DNA of 64,000 nt from Solea solea (taxonomy: Eukaryota; Chordata; Actinopteri; Pleuronectiformes; Soleidae). Below the pieces are notes generated by a model. It did not search any database and had not been told where the DNA came from. It saw only the letters and a list, made by a program, of their open reading frames with translations. The stretch is taken from positions 28,739,649 to 28,803,648 of the forward strand of contig NC_081142.1 of assembly GCF_958295425.1 (NCBI RefSeq), in the 5' to 3' direction. The translations under genes and the position numbers were made by a program. Shown here one piece after another: positions 23,936-54,767 of the stretch. How positions within the stretch are numbered: the stretch's first letter is position 1; every line of letters starts with the position of its first letter.

Positions 23936-26792
23936 CTAACTGAGTGGTTTCCCCTCCAGGACGGTGAAAATGTCCTCTAAAGACTTGTGGACACACTGCA
24001 GGAACTCGTGGACGTTGCGAGACGGGTAGCTGGACACATTACAGCCGATCCAGTCGTCGTGGACGCCGTATCCCACGCCGAACCCATCGGGCACCACTGG
24101 TGCGAAGCCGCCAAGGCTGACGGCGGGACTGGTGAGGGTGCTGGTGGACAGGATGTTGTGGTTGATGGCGGCATAGGCGGGGTCAGAGTAAAGGCTGTGC
24201 AGGGTTTGACCCCGTGAGTTGGCCAGGTACCGCAGAGCAAAGAGGTGACGGTCAAACCCTTGACCTGGGGACGGACAGAGAAGCAGAGCTTATGTGAGAG
24301 TTGACACATCAGCTGTGTGGACTTATTTTAAAGACAGACAGACGTGGTCTCAGACACAAGAATTTATACATTTTAAACTCTTAACAAAACACTAACCTGA
24401 TTAAATCTACAACATTTTAAGTCTATGTTCACGTCTTCATCTCACTCTCCCACACCAAAGTCCAGAGAGAAAAATCAGTGATTTTAGATGACAGGGACAC
24501 AGGAGCTGCTGGTCCTCTGCTGCCTCGTGTGGTCACTTTGTGTCACTGAGGTCAATCTAAACAAAGGATTTCAAACACTGAAGTGACAAAATCAGACATT
24601 AGAACTTAGTGATGGAGGCAGCAGTGTGTGTGTGATGTTAAAATCACTGATTTTCTCTCTGGACTTTGGTGTGGGAGAGTGAGTGAGTGGTTTACAAACT
24701 TCACTTCTGTCAGACAGTGAGATAATAAGAATAATTTCCCAGTTTTTAGACCATTTATCATCCATCTATAGTGGCAAACATTGTTTCAAGATGAAGAATT
24801 TTACAGGTGTGGATTTTATTAGTGGCTAAAATCTGTTTTCACTGGTTTCCATCTATAGAAAGCCGACCGTATTCTGCAGGTTTAGGCACAGGGGGCGCTC
24901 ACAGCACACTCGGTCAGTAACTCATACATCCACACTTCAATGAATTTGAACTATCATTTAAAGATAAAAGAAGCAAAACAGCAAAGTTCAGGGGTCACGT
25001 GGTGTTTTCCCTGTTTAACATAAACCAGTTTCACGTCATTAGAAAGTGGTAGAGAAGTCTTTCACACACCCATCGCTGCCTCCTTCGTGAGCTGCCCGTG
25101 ATATTTGGAGCAGTCGCCAAGCATGGCCTGGAGCTGCTGCACGCTGTGTTCGCCTGCCTCGTGAACGAAGGCGTGCGAACACCGCTTGGTGTATAACGAA
25201 GCCGGGCGGATGGTCTCCGTGCGGCCGTGCTTGAACGCGGCGGTGCTGCACGACTCGTACGTGGCCACCGTTTGTCCGTACTGCCTCAGGAAAGCCATCT
25301 GAAACGCCAGCTGAGCCACGGCGTCAGGACTCAGCTTGTTCTTCTTCAGCCGCTCCTTCCCGCCCTTCTTGAACTCCATGGCGTCGATGGTGAGCTTCGA
25401 CACCGCCGCGTCAAAGTTCTCCTTCGCTTTTTTGATGCCGTCCTCCAGCTCGCCGTCCAGACTGAAGGTCAGCCTGCGCACGGCGGAGGCCGAGTCCACC
25501 GCGGTGGCAGCGACAGACCCCGGGTGGACCAGCGGCTGCTCCGTGGTGTCTTTGAAGATCTCGTTCTGAAAGCGGAGCACGGCCACGCCGTCGCCCCACG
25601 AGTGCTCGAAGTTAATGGCCGCCTGTCCGTCTTTGGCGACGATGACGCTGAAGGACTTGTCGTACCAGCGGTTGCAGCCGTCGCCGTGGAGCATGTTGTG
25701 CGAGATGTGAATGTGGTCACGCATGTTCTCGTCGTCCAGGCAGAGGCAGAAAACCGCGCTGTCCACGAGGTGCAAGCTTTCTGCGTTTCCCGCAGCGGAG
25801 AGCTTTTCCCTGAGCCCCGCCCACACGTCCCTGTTCTCACTCGTCAGCGCCCCCAGAGGAAAGGCAGGTGCTGGCGTCGGGTCAGACAAAATGTACTTCA
25901 GGTGCGACTGGATCTCTGCAGGCTTCACTAAATTCCCGTCACGGTCCACGATGTCAAACACGTACATGTTCCTGTTCCTCATGACTAACAGGTGTCTCGC
26001 TCCCTGATCAGTGAAGAGCTCGTCTCGCCCGCGCTTCGGAACGCGCGTCGAGTTGAAGAGGCGGAAGTACTGCGACATGTCCAGTGGGTACGCGTTCACC
26101 ATGTAGGCGCCGTACCACGACAGAGCCGACGGAACCCAGCGGATGAACCTCTTGAAGCCGTCCGTGTCGCTCTTAGCCGGGTTCAGGTGGAAAACCTCGG
26201 GCTCCAGGAGTCCGGCGCGGAGCGTCTTCATGAAGCGCACGGCCGAACACACCACGTTCGTCGCCCGCACCAGCTGCTCGTTGTACTCGGGCTTCGGGTC
26301 GAGGTTGAAGGACATGAAGGGGTTAAAGTTCAGCACCACGGAGTCTCGAGCAGAGAGGTACATGTCGAACCACGGACCTGAAATAAATCAAACAATATTA
26401 AATTTAATTTAAACGGACAAATACAGCAATCTAAACCTTTCCCTGCTCATGTCAATGAACAGCGTCAATACTTCAAGCTTCCACATGGTGGCACTTTTTT
26501 ATCTAAAACTGACAAGAAAAGGGGAATTCTGGTATTTTTTGGAAGAGCAGCTCAAATGTCTAATTCTGAAACTCAACGATCTCGACATAGAATTCCAGGA
26601 CGACTGCCTCCGTACACACGCCGCTACTTTTACAGTTAATTGCACTTTTATTGTTTAAAAAACATTCTATGACGAGCTCACCTGAGATGTAGCTCGTGTG
26701 CTTGTTGTTTTTATCTTGAATCACCAGTTCTTCATGCAGCTGTTTTCCAACTCCACTCTGGAAATCCTGAGCCAGCTTCTCTGTGGTTCTGA

Positions 26793-26846
<54 letters not shown>

Positions 26847-27382
26847 TCATTTCCATTCATGAAATAAAAACAGACGAGTGACGTGTCTCACTGACACAAA
26901 CCTGTACTGGTCATCATCCAGCAGAGGCCGCTGTGCAGCTAAATATCTCCTCATTGTATCCTCCAGTTTTGGTACAGGTAGCCTGATAAATTAGAAAATA
27001 TTAATTAAAGGGACAATTCAGTGTTTCACCAGTTAATGATTGTCAGTATTAGAAAATTGACTTCACCCCAGAATATCAATTATCTGTAAAGTCATTAAAA
27101 ATTCAGTCCATTCAATGTAATTATGTATTTTTAAAATAAATGTTAGAAAAATTACTTTTTTTTTTCTTTAATAATAACAAAAAAATTCTGTAATTTTTCT
27201 GAGTAAATATGAATATTTTCTGGTTTCTTTGCTCCATAAAATAAAGAAATCATACAAACTGAATCATTACGTTTGTGGAGTCATGGGAGAAGCTGAAAAA
27301 TCACAGAAACTGGATTTAATTATTTTTTTAAAACACACACACACACACATATGTATGTATATATATATACACATACATATAC

Positions 27383-27421
<39 letters not shown>

Positions 27422-27880
27422 TAGTATATACTTGGGTAACTCTTGTTTATGTGGCTGTCACTTCCCCTGGTGGTCACTCAGGTGAAATGACGTGCACTTT
27501 CACCTACATTCCTTTCTGGGTCATAGGTTTCCTTCACTGCACTCATTCATTTTAAAGCACATTTGTTTACAATGAAACCCCTACTTTACATATATTTATG
27601 TAAATAATCGTATATAATAATATAAAAGTGCAGCGGAAGCTGCTCCTCCTCCTCCTCCTGCTGCTCACCTGGGTAAACTCTTCTGATAGTGCATTGTTGG
27701 GACCAAACTCCGGTGTAAACACTCGTCTTTGCTGCTGTAGTTTCTGTGCCGGACGCCGCTCAGAGCTGCGGTTCGTGAACGCACCACTGATCCACATCTC
27801 CTCAGAGAAGAAGAAGAAGAAGAAGCAGCAGCAGAAAAACAAGAAAAAGAAACGAGCTGAGCTGAGAGCATAGCCGCCAT
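23936..27880 (-). CDS. cpt2: Carnitine O-palmitoyltransferase 2, mitochondrial (complete, 5 exons)
   Basis: Inner-membrane enzyme on the matrix side that converts long-chain acylcarnitine and CoA to acyl-CoA and carnitine for beta-oxidation. Exons (minus): 27669-27880, 26902-26982, 26682-26788, 25070-26377 and 23936-24264, summing to 2037 nt = 678 aa (human 658) with GT-AG junctions in frame. The N-terminus is Ser/Arg-rich with few acids, a mitochondrial targeting peptide, followed by [20 protein letters not shown]. The catalytic His is in [12 protein letters not shown] at residue 392, equivalent to human His372. [40 protein letters not shown] and [10 protein letters not shown] are family blocks. 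The large exon 4 (1308 nt) is as in human. It is divergent from scp2 and convergent with magoh, as at human 1p32.3. Its 3' UTR is repeat-derived. Confidence 0.98.
24415..24850. repeat. Foldback repeat family copy, inverted core
   Basis: In cpt2 intron 4. Left arm CTCTCCCACACCAAAGTCCA with GAGAAAAATCAGTGATTTTA; right arm TGATTTTCTCTCTGGACTTT and GGTGTGGGAGAGTGAGTG. The core is in the opposite orientation to the copies at 15781 and 23490: AGGAGCTGCTGGTCCTCTGC comes first and TTAGTGATGGAGGCAGCAGT second. The outer flank GTGGCTAAAATCTGTTTTC matches the 23490 copy. Confidence 0.75.
26793..26844. repeat. (CA)n microsatellite beside cpt2 exon 3
   Basis: About 25 CA dinucleotides starting 5 bases from the exon 3 acceptor. 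In the gene sense it is a (TG)n tract directly upstream of CCTCAG. Confidence 0.9.
27203..27310 (-). repeat. Dispersed repeat fragment
   Basis: In cpt2 intron 1. Shares ATGAATATTTTCTGGTTTCT, TTGCTCCATAAAATAAAGAA and AGAAGCTGAAAAATCACAGA with the copies at about 743, 10605 and 55785. Confidence 0.6.
27330..27430. repeat. CA/TATA microsatellite
   Basis: (CA)n followed by ATGTATGTATATATAT and ACATATACAT runs in cpt2 intron 1. Open frames across it have no meaning. Confidence 0.85.
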
Positions 27881-29494
27881 TTTCTATACAACACACACCG
27901 GAAGTTAAATACGATGAACTTTAACTTGAAAAACAAACAGAGCGAAACGACACATTAGCTGAGATGTTGGTTTCGCTGCTGATAAACTGCTTTGTTTTTC
28001 CAAACGCAGTTTCAAACACAGCTGCCAAACCAACGATTAATCGGTCGTTTCACACGATAAACCGCAAACTCAACCACGTGAAAGCAGAAGAAGCGAATTT
28101 ATTTATGATTTGAAAAAATAGCTAAACAGGAAGTTCAACCCGGCGGCTAGAGCCGTCACGTGACCTTGATGACGTGTTCTTCTTCTTCTTGGTTTTTCAT
28201 GGCGGCTGGCCACTAACATTATGGGGCATGACCGCCACCTACAGACGCGGGGTGTGGGCCAGGCCCCTATAACAATAATAATAATAGTAATAACAATATA
28301 AAATAAATAAATAACATAAGAAACTACTACTACTACTACTACTAATAATAATAAATAATAAAAAGATATATAAATATATATGTAGCCGGGGTAGTTTTGC
28401 TGTCTGCGTTGTGAAGAATTCGCCGTACGATGAATATCTTTTGGAGGTAGTCTCCGTTTATTTCTGACAAAAGGCAAGTGAAAGAAAACTCCCATCAGCA
28501 TGTGAAAAACAGGGAAACGTGCCCTCTATAAAATAAACATGTACAGCTTGTCAAATTTAGCATGATAATCTCCATATGAGCATAATGACAATGCTCAACA
28601 TGCAGAAGGGGAGAGGTGAGGGCAGACACACCCTTAAATACTGGGTGGGCACCCCAAAAGTGAACGTGGGGGACAGAAAATCATGAAGGTTCCACATGAC
28701 AATTTAACCTGCCGTGTCAGGGTAAAATATATAAAAAAAAAACTTAAAACATACATTTTGTGCAATTATAAAATAAAAAGGCAAATAAAATAAATATCAG
28801 GTGTTCAATAAATTGCAGTACCTCAAAAAAATATACTGTAGTAACTGACCCTGCTACATATATATATGTGTGTGTGTGTGTGGGATTTTATGGTTTAAAT
28901 ACTTTGTATGGAAAACTTATTGAACCTAAGTCACAACAGAGTGTGGACTGTACGCAATTTAATGCAATTCAAGAAAGGTTTGGTATCAGTTTCTCTGAGT
29001 TACACGTCTGAACAATCAGTAGCGGCTGAACATGGGACTGAGTCACTACACATTGATGGACCAGTTGAACGTCTTAAGTAAATCATTAAATCTTGTTAAA
29101 TAGGTTTATATGAGCCAGCCTGGTCTATATATTATTTTTCTTGCGTATGTTATGCTTGTATTCGTGTATTTAATGTTTCCCTGTTGTTCAGAACGCTCGT
29201 ATATTTGTAACCTTTGCTTTTATTTGTTCGACCGGAGCCGAACTCTTTTCTTTGACTTTTAAAAAGGGCTCAGTTTGCTTGTTTGTCCTCGTCATGTGGA
29301 AATAAAGTTCTCTGGCATCGACACGTCAGGTCTGAAGATGTGGGCAGGAACACGGAAGTGAAGTTAGCAGCAGCAGCAGCAGCAGCAGGCTAAGAGACTA
29401 AGAGGCTAGGCTAGGCTAACGTGCAGCAGTGTTTGTTTCCACCGCGATAGTCTTTACTTTATTATTATTGTTCGCCTAACTTTATTTAAAAAAA
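27881..29494. promoter_or_regulatory. Divergent region between cpt2 and scp2
   Basis: 1.6 kb between start codons pointing outward. The cpt2-proximal 200 bases must contain its promoter and 5' UTR. At 28171-28261 is a fish repeat fragment with TTCTTCTTCTTGGTTTTTCA and GACCGCCACCTACAGACG. ATT/TAC microsatellites span 28268-28380 and a candidate solo LTR spans 28381-28858. The scp2 5' UTR includes a (GCA)n run at about 29370-29388 and a GGCTA repeat at 29400-29420. No coding exon, and in particular no thiolase exon, is seen here. Confidence 0.5.
28381..28858. mobile_element. Candidate solo LTR or LTR-like element (478 bp)
   Basis: It begins TGTAGCCGGGGTAG and ends CTGACCCTGCTACA, a TG...CA structure with an imperfect terminal inverted repeat TGTAGCNGGG. 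Inside is AATAAA followed by CATG. Both flanks are ATATA-rich, so a 4-6 base target duplication is possible but ambiguous. There is no coding region. It could instead be a DNA-transposon MITE. Confidence 0.4.
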
Positions 29495-48457
<18,963 letters not shown>

Positions 48458-48909
48458 ATGAACTTCCACATCATCATCACATCAGCACCACTTGTAGGTC
48501 TGGTCTCAGGGGTCGTGAACCTCCTCATTATCCCTGGACTGAACCACTCCCCCCCCCGCTGGTGACGTCACATCACTGAGTGAACAGAGGATTAGTCCTT
48601 CAGTTTAAGACGGAGACAAACGTGGATGGGTCATTAATGGTGTCCTCATGTCCTGGTCACTGTCAGTCTCCACCACAGCAGAAACAGCTTAGTCATACTA
48701 ACTCAACATCTGGCTAATTTAATTGAATCTCTTTTCTTTTAGAGCATTAGTATTATAATTATGGATGTTTTGATCAGAGTGGTTTGATCCACACTTACAG
48801 TCTAAAGTGCCTCCTGTTGTCTCTGAGGTTTGCAGAGATGTTTCTTCACCGTGGCTGTTTTTTCATGTCTGGATCGACCGTGTAACTCTTCTCTCAAATA
48901 TTTCTACTA

Positions 48910-48915
48910 AATAAA
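48910..48915 (+). terminator. scp2 poly(A) signal
   Basis: AATAAA, repeated in an AAATAAATAAATGAATAAAT context, about 450 bases past the scp2 stop codon and just before the satellite array begins. Confidence 0.6.
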
Positions 48916-48977
48916 TAAATGAATAAATACATACATGTTTCGGTGCTGTAGCGTTTGTCACATGGTCTTTATCAGGG

Positions 48978-51225
48978 GGCGGGGATCATGATACAGTTTC
49001 GTAATCAATATAACGCGAGTCGATCATATATTGATACGTGATACTGCAATAATCAATGTATCACGAGACGATTGTATATTGATACACGATACTGTAATAA
49101 TCATATCGCGAGACGATTGTATATTGATACACGATACTGTAATAATGTCATGAGATGATCATATCGATACACGATACCGCAATAATCAATATATCATGAG
49201 ATGATCATATATCGATACACGATACCGCAGTAATCAATATATCATGATATGATCATATAGCGATACACGATACCGCAGTAATCAATATATCATGAGATGA
49301 TCATATAGCGATACACGATACCGTAGTAATCAATATATCATGAGATGATCATCTAGCGATACACGACACCGTAGTAATCAATATATCATGAGATGATCAT
49401 CTAGCGATACACGACACCCTAGTAATCAATATATCATGAGATGATCATCTAGCGATACACGACACCGTAGTAATCAATATATCATGAGATGATCATCTAG
49501 CGATACACGACACCGTAGTAATCAATATATCATGAGATGATCATATAGCGATACACGACACCGTAGTAATCAATATATCATGAGATGATCATATAGCGAT
49601 ACACGACACCGCAGTAATCAATATATCATGAGATGATCATATAGCGATACACGACACCGTAGTAATCAATATATCATGAGATGATCATATAGCGATACAC
49701 GACACCGTAATAATCAATATATCGCGAGACCATCGTATATCGATACACAATACCGTAATAATCAATATATCTTGAGACTATCATATAGCGAGACACTATA
49801 CCATAATAGTATATCGCGTGACACTTGTATATTGATACACGATACCGTAATTATCAATATATTGCAAGGGGATCGTATATCGACACATAATACCGTAATA
49901 ATCAATATATCGCGAGACGATTGTATATTGATACACGATACTGTAATAATGTCATGAGATGATCATATCGATACACGATACCGCAATAATCAATATATCA
50001 TGAGATGATCATATATCGATACACGATACCGCAGTAATCAATATATCATGAGATGATCATATAGCGATACACGATACCGTAGTAATCAATATATCATGAG
50101 ATGATCATCTAGCGATACACGACACCGTAGTAATCAATATATCATGAGATGATCATCTAGCGATACACGACACCCTAGTAATCAATATATCATGAGATGA
50201 TCATCTAGCGATACACGACACCGTAGTAATCAATATATCATGAGATGATCATCTAGCGATACACGACACCGTAGTAATCAATATATCATGAGATGATCAT
50301 ATAGCGATACACGACACCGTAGTAATCAATATATCATGAGATGATCATATAGCGATACACGACACCGTAGTAATCAATATATCATGAGATGATCATATAG
50401 CGATACACGACACCGCAGTAATCAATATATCATGAGATGATCATCTAGCGATACACGACACCGCAGTAATCAATATATCATGAGATGATCATATAGCGAT
50501 ACACGACACCGTAGTAATCAATATATCATGAGATGATCATATAGCGATACACGACACCGCAGTAATCAATATATCATGAGATGATCATATAGCGATACAC
50601 GACACTGTAATAATCAATATATCGCGAGACGATCGTATATCGATACACAATACCGTAATAATCAATATATCTTGAGACTATCATATAGCGAGACACTATA
50701 CCATAATAGTATATCGCGTGACACTTGTATATTGATACACGATACCATAATAATCAATATATTGCAAGGGGATCGTATATCGACACATAATACCGTAATA
50801 ATCAATATATCGCGAGGCGATCGTATAATGATTCACAATACCGTAATAATCAATATATCACAAGACGATTGTATATATGATACACAATAACATAATCAAT
50901 ATATCGTGAGACGATCACATATCGATACACGATACCGTAATAATATATTGCGAGACAATCATATAGCGATACACGATACCGTAATATGATATCACGAGTC
51001 GATCGTATATTGATACATGATACGCAATACCGTAATAATCAATATATTGCAAGAGGATCGTATATCGATACACAATACGGTGATAATCAATATACTGCGA
51101 GACGATCATATAGCGATACAAGATACTGTTATAATATATAGTGAGACAATCGTATATCAATACATGATACCATAATAATCAATATATCGCGAGACGATCG
51201 TATATCAATATATGACGGTATCAAA
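48978..51225. repeat. 2.2-kb AT-rich satellite, 48-bp unit with higher-order duplication
   Basis: The core unit is 48 bp: ATCATCTAGCGATACACGAC, ACCGTAGTAATCAATATATC, ATGAGATG. Distinctive variants recur in the same order: the AATAATGTCATGAGATG variant at 49141 and 49945 (shift 804), and CTTGAGACTATCATATAGCG at 49771 and 50671 (shift 900). The difference of 96 bases is exactly two units, so the second block gained two monomers. The outer monomers are more diverged. No genes. Confidence 0.94.
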
Positions 51226-51240
51226 CAAAAGTTAAATTTC

Positions 51241-54200
51241 TATTCAATTCAATTCAATTCAATGTTATTTGTATAGCACCAAATCCTAACATACATGATC
51301 TCAGGTGTGTACATAGACAACATCAAGGAGAGCAGAGAAACACAACAGTTCACACAATGAGCAAACACTAGGCATCAGTGGAGAGAAAAAACTCCCTCTT
51401 AACAGAAGAAGAAATCTCTGACAGAACCAGACTCACACATGTGCAGCATCTGCCTCGACCGGTTGGGGTGAAAGGAAAATGGGGGACAGCGGAGAGGTGG
51501 GGGACAGAAAGGGGGGAGAGAAAGGACAAGAGGGAGTTGAGGTAGAGACAGAAGAGAGAGAGAGAGACCAGGAGCAGATACACAACAACTGTATCAGGTT
51601 ACAAGTTTATACAGTTAATGATATCGACTTTTTAATTATAGCACAATAATAATGGTGATGATATGTATGATATGGATAGCCTCGAAAACTGGATCTGGAT
51701 CCTGCAACCTGCAACATGAGAATACAGAGAGAGAGAGAGAGGGAAGGAAGGAAGGACACAAACTAGGGAGAGAAAGAGACAAGGTTAATGACATATAAAA
51801 AGTCATATTCATACCCTGAGTGTGAGAGAGTGAATGTGCATGTACCACAGGAAAATCCCCCAGCAGTCTAGGTCTATAGCAGCAGAACTAAGAGATGGTC
51901 CAGGTTTCCCTGAACCAGCTCTAACTATAAGCTTTATCAAAAAGGAAAGTTTTAAGTCTAACTTTAAATACAGAGAGAGGCTCCGCCTCCCGAACTGTCA
52001 TTGGAAGCTGGTTCCACAGGAGAGGAGGAGCCTGGTAACTAAAGGCTCTGCCTCCCATTCTGCTCTTACAGACTCTGGGAACCACAAGTAAACCTGTATT
52101 TTGTGACCTAAGTGGTCTGTTAGGGTGATAAGGTAAGACTAGGTCTTTCAGGTATGAAGGGGCCTGACCATTAAGTGCTTTGTACGTGAGGAGGAGGATT
52201 TTAAATTGAATTCTAAACTGTGGGTGGAGCCAGTGTAGAGAAGCTAACACTGGAGTTAAATGGTCTCTCTTTCTAGTTGCTGTCAGAACTTGTGCTGCAT
52301 CATTTTGAATGAACTGAAGGGTTCTAACAGACTTGTTGGAACATCCTGATAATAAGGAGTTACAGTAATCTAATCTAGATGTAACAAAAGCATGAACTAG
52401 TTTTTCAGCGTCCTGTAAAGACAGAATGTTTCTAATTTTCATAATGTTCCGCAGGTGGAAGAAGGATGTTCTGGAAATTAGTTTTATGTGTGAATCAAAT
52501 GACATTTCCTGGTCAAAAGTAACTCCAAGGTTCCTCACAGTGGAACTGGAAGCCATGGTGATGTCATCTAAAGTGACAATGTGATCAGAAAGTTTTTCTC
52601 TGAGGTGTTTAGGGCCGAGTATAAAAGTTTAAAAGTAGAAAGTTACAGGTCATCCAGGACTTAATGTCTCTGAGACATTCCTGGAGTTGAACAACCTGAT
52701 TTATTTCATCCGGCCTCATTGATAAATATAGCTGTGTGTCATCTGCACAACAATGAAAGTGTATGTTGTGCTTCCTAATAATGTTCCCTAGAGGAAGCAT
52801 ATATAATGTAAAAAGTATAGGCCCAAGCACTGAGCCTTGTGGAACTCCACAATTAACCTTTGTTTGTAGTGAGGCTTTATCATTAACATGAACAAACTGG
52901 AATCTATCAGATAAGTATGATTTAAACCAGCAGAGGGCAGCACCTGTGATACCAAGAGTCTGCTCCAGTCTCTGCAGTAGAATATTATGATCAATGGTGT
53001 CAAATGCAGCACTAAGATCTAACAGGACAAGTAAAGAAACTAGACCATTATCTGAAGCCAAGAGAAGATCGTTACTAACTTTAACTAGTGCTGTTTCTGT
53101 GCTATGGTTTAATCTAAAACCTGACTGAAAATCTTCAAACAGGCCATTAATGCGCAAATATTCACATCATTGATTAGCAACTACTTTTTCTAAGATTTTA
53201 GAAACAAAGGGAAGATTAGATATAGGTCGGTAGTTAGCTAAAATGTCTGGGTCAAGGGTCGCTTTTTTGAGAAGGGGTTTAATAACTGCTATTTTAAACG
53301 TTTGGGGCACATATCCAGTTAATAAGGATAGATTAATTTGAGTTAATATAGAGCTGTTAATTAAAGGAAACACATCTTTAAACAGTTTGGTGGGGATAGG
53401 ATCTAACTGACAGGTTGATGGCTTAGATGATGAAACTAATGATGTTAACTCAGGGAGATCTATAGGGGAGAAACTGTCTAACTGTGCACCTGGTGCTTCT
53501 AAAGCTCTTGTGCTAAAAGATGAGTCAGTCCCAATATGAGGGAGGAGATGATCCATTTTTTCTCTAATTGATGTTATTTTATTCACAAAAAAGTTGATAA
53601 AGTCATCACTGCTCAGTGTTAAAGGAATAGATGGTTCAGTGGAGCTGTGGCTCTGTGTCAGCCTGGCTACAGTGCTGAAAAGAAATCTATGATTATTCTT
53701 ATTTTCTTCAATTAGAGAAGAATAATAGGCAGCTCTAGCTTTGTGTAGGGCTTTTTTGTAAGCTACAAAACCATCTTTCCAGGCTATATAAAATTCCTCT
53801 AGGTTATTGGAACGCCATTTTCTTTCTAATCTACGTAACGCTTGTTTAAGAGCACGAGTATTGGAGTTAAACCATGGTGCTCGTCTCATCTGATTCACCA
53901 CCTTCTTTTTCAGAGGGGCAACACAATCTAATGTAGTACGCAGTGAGGCTGCTGTACTATCAACAAGGTTATCTATGAGGGCGGGAGTAAAATCACTAAA
54001 GGTACCTTCAGATGTACTGACATATGGCACCGAGTTAAATAAAGGTTGCACTGTCTCTTTGAATGTATTCATATTATTATCAGACAGTATTTCTTATTTA
54101 TGTTATTGTAGTTCATTATTGTACAATTACATGTGAGTAAATAATGATCAGTAAGGAGAGGGTTTTGAGGAACTATGTTTAAGTTATCAATATCAATACC

Positions 54201-54767
54201 ATAAGTTAAAACAAGGTCGAGGGTGTGATTAAGGCAATGAGTTGGTTTATTAACGTGTTGAATAAAACCTATTGATTCCAACAGCGAGTTAAATGTGCAG
54301 CTAAGACTATCACGGTCAACATCTACATGGATGTTGAAATCCCCTACAATTATGATTTGATCTGTCTTAAGCACTAACTCAGATAAGAACTCAGAGAACT
54401 CTGATAGGAACTCTGAATAAGGTGCAGGTGGACGATAAACTGGGACTATCATAATTGGTTTCTGTGATTTCCAACTAGGATGAGATAGATTAAGAATAAG
54501 GCTTTCAAACCATGAATATCCTGGTTTGGGTTTGGGATTGATTAATAATCTAGTATTAAAAATGGCTGCTACACCTCCTCCTCGGCCTGAGCTTCTAGGA
54601 ATATGGGTATTAGCATGAGTGGGTGGAGTTGACTCATTTAGACTAACGTAATCTTCTTCATGTAACCAAGTTTCAGTTACACAGAATAAATCAATACAAT
54701 TGTCAGAAATTAGATCATTTATTAAAACATGATCTAATTTCTCTTTCAAAACAAAGAGAAAGGTCAA
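51241..54767 (-). mobile_element. L2/Maui-type LINE, nearly complete ORF2
   Basis: Minus-strand pol in order: endonuclease from 54767 (CIDLFCVTETWL, GRGGGVAAIF, IIIVGDFNIHVD, HCLNHTLDLVLT, LLTDHYLL), linker (APWFNSNTRALKQALRRLER), reverse transcriptase (LANYRPISNLPFVSKILEKV, FQSGFRLNHSTETAL, LLDLSAAFDTIDHNILL, GVPQGSVLGPILFTLYMLPL, CCADDTQLYLS), C-terminus (TSRLDYCNSLLSG, GRAFSYQAPPLLWNQLP). Defects are a frameshift near 54070, one in-frame stop near 53166 and a frameshift near 52600. The 5' end is truncated before the endonuclease start. The 3' tail is made of ATTGA repeats at 51241. The low number of defects suggests a fairly young copy. Confidence 0.95.

Noticed and set aside
25227..26381. 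Plus-strand frames of 234 and 129 codons
   Set aside because: Antisense shadow of the GC-rich exon 4 of cpt2.
28103..28501. 132-codon minus-strand frame between cpt2 and scp2
   Set aside because: It crosses a microsatellite and the candidate LTR end; its Tyr/Val runs come from TAC/AAT repeats.
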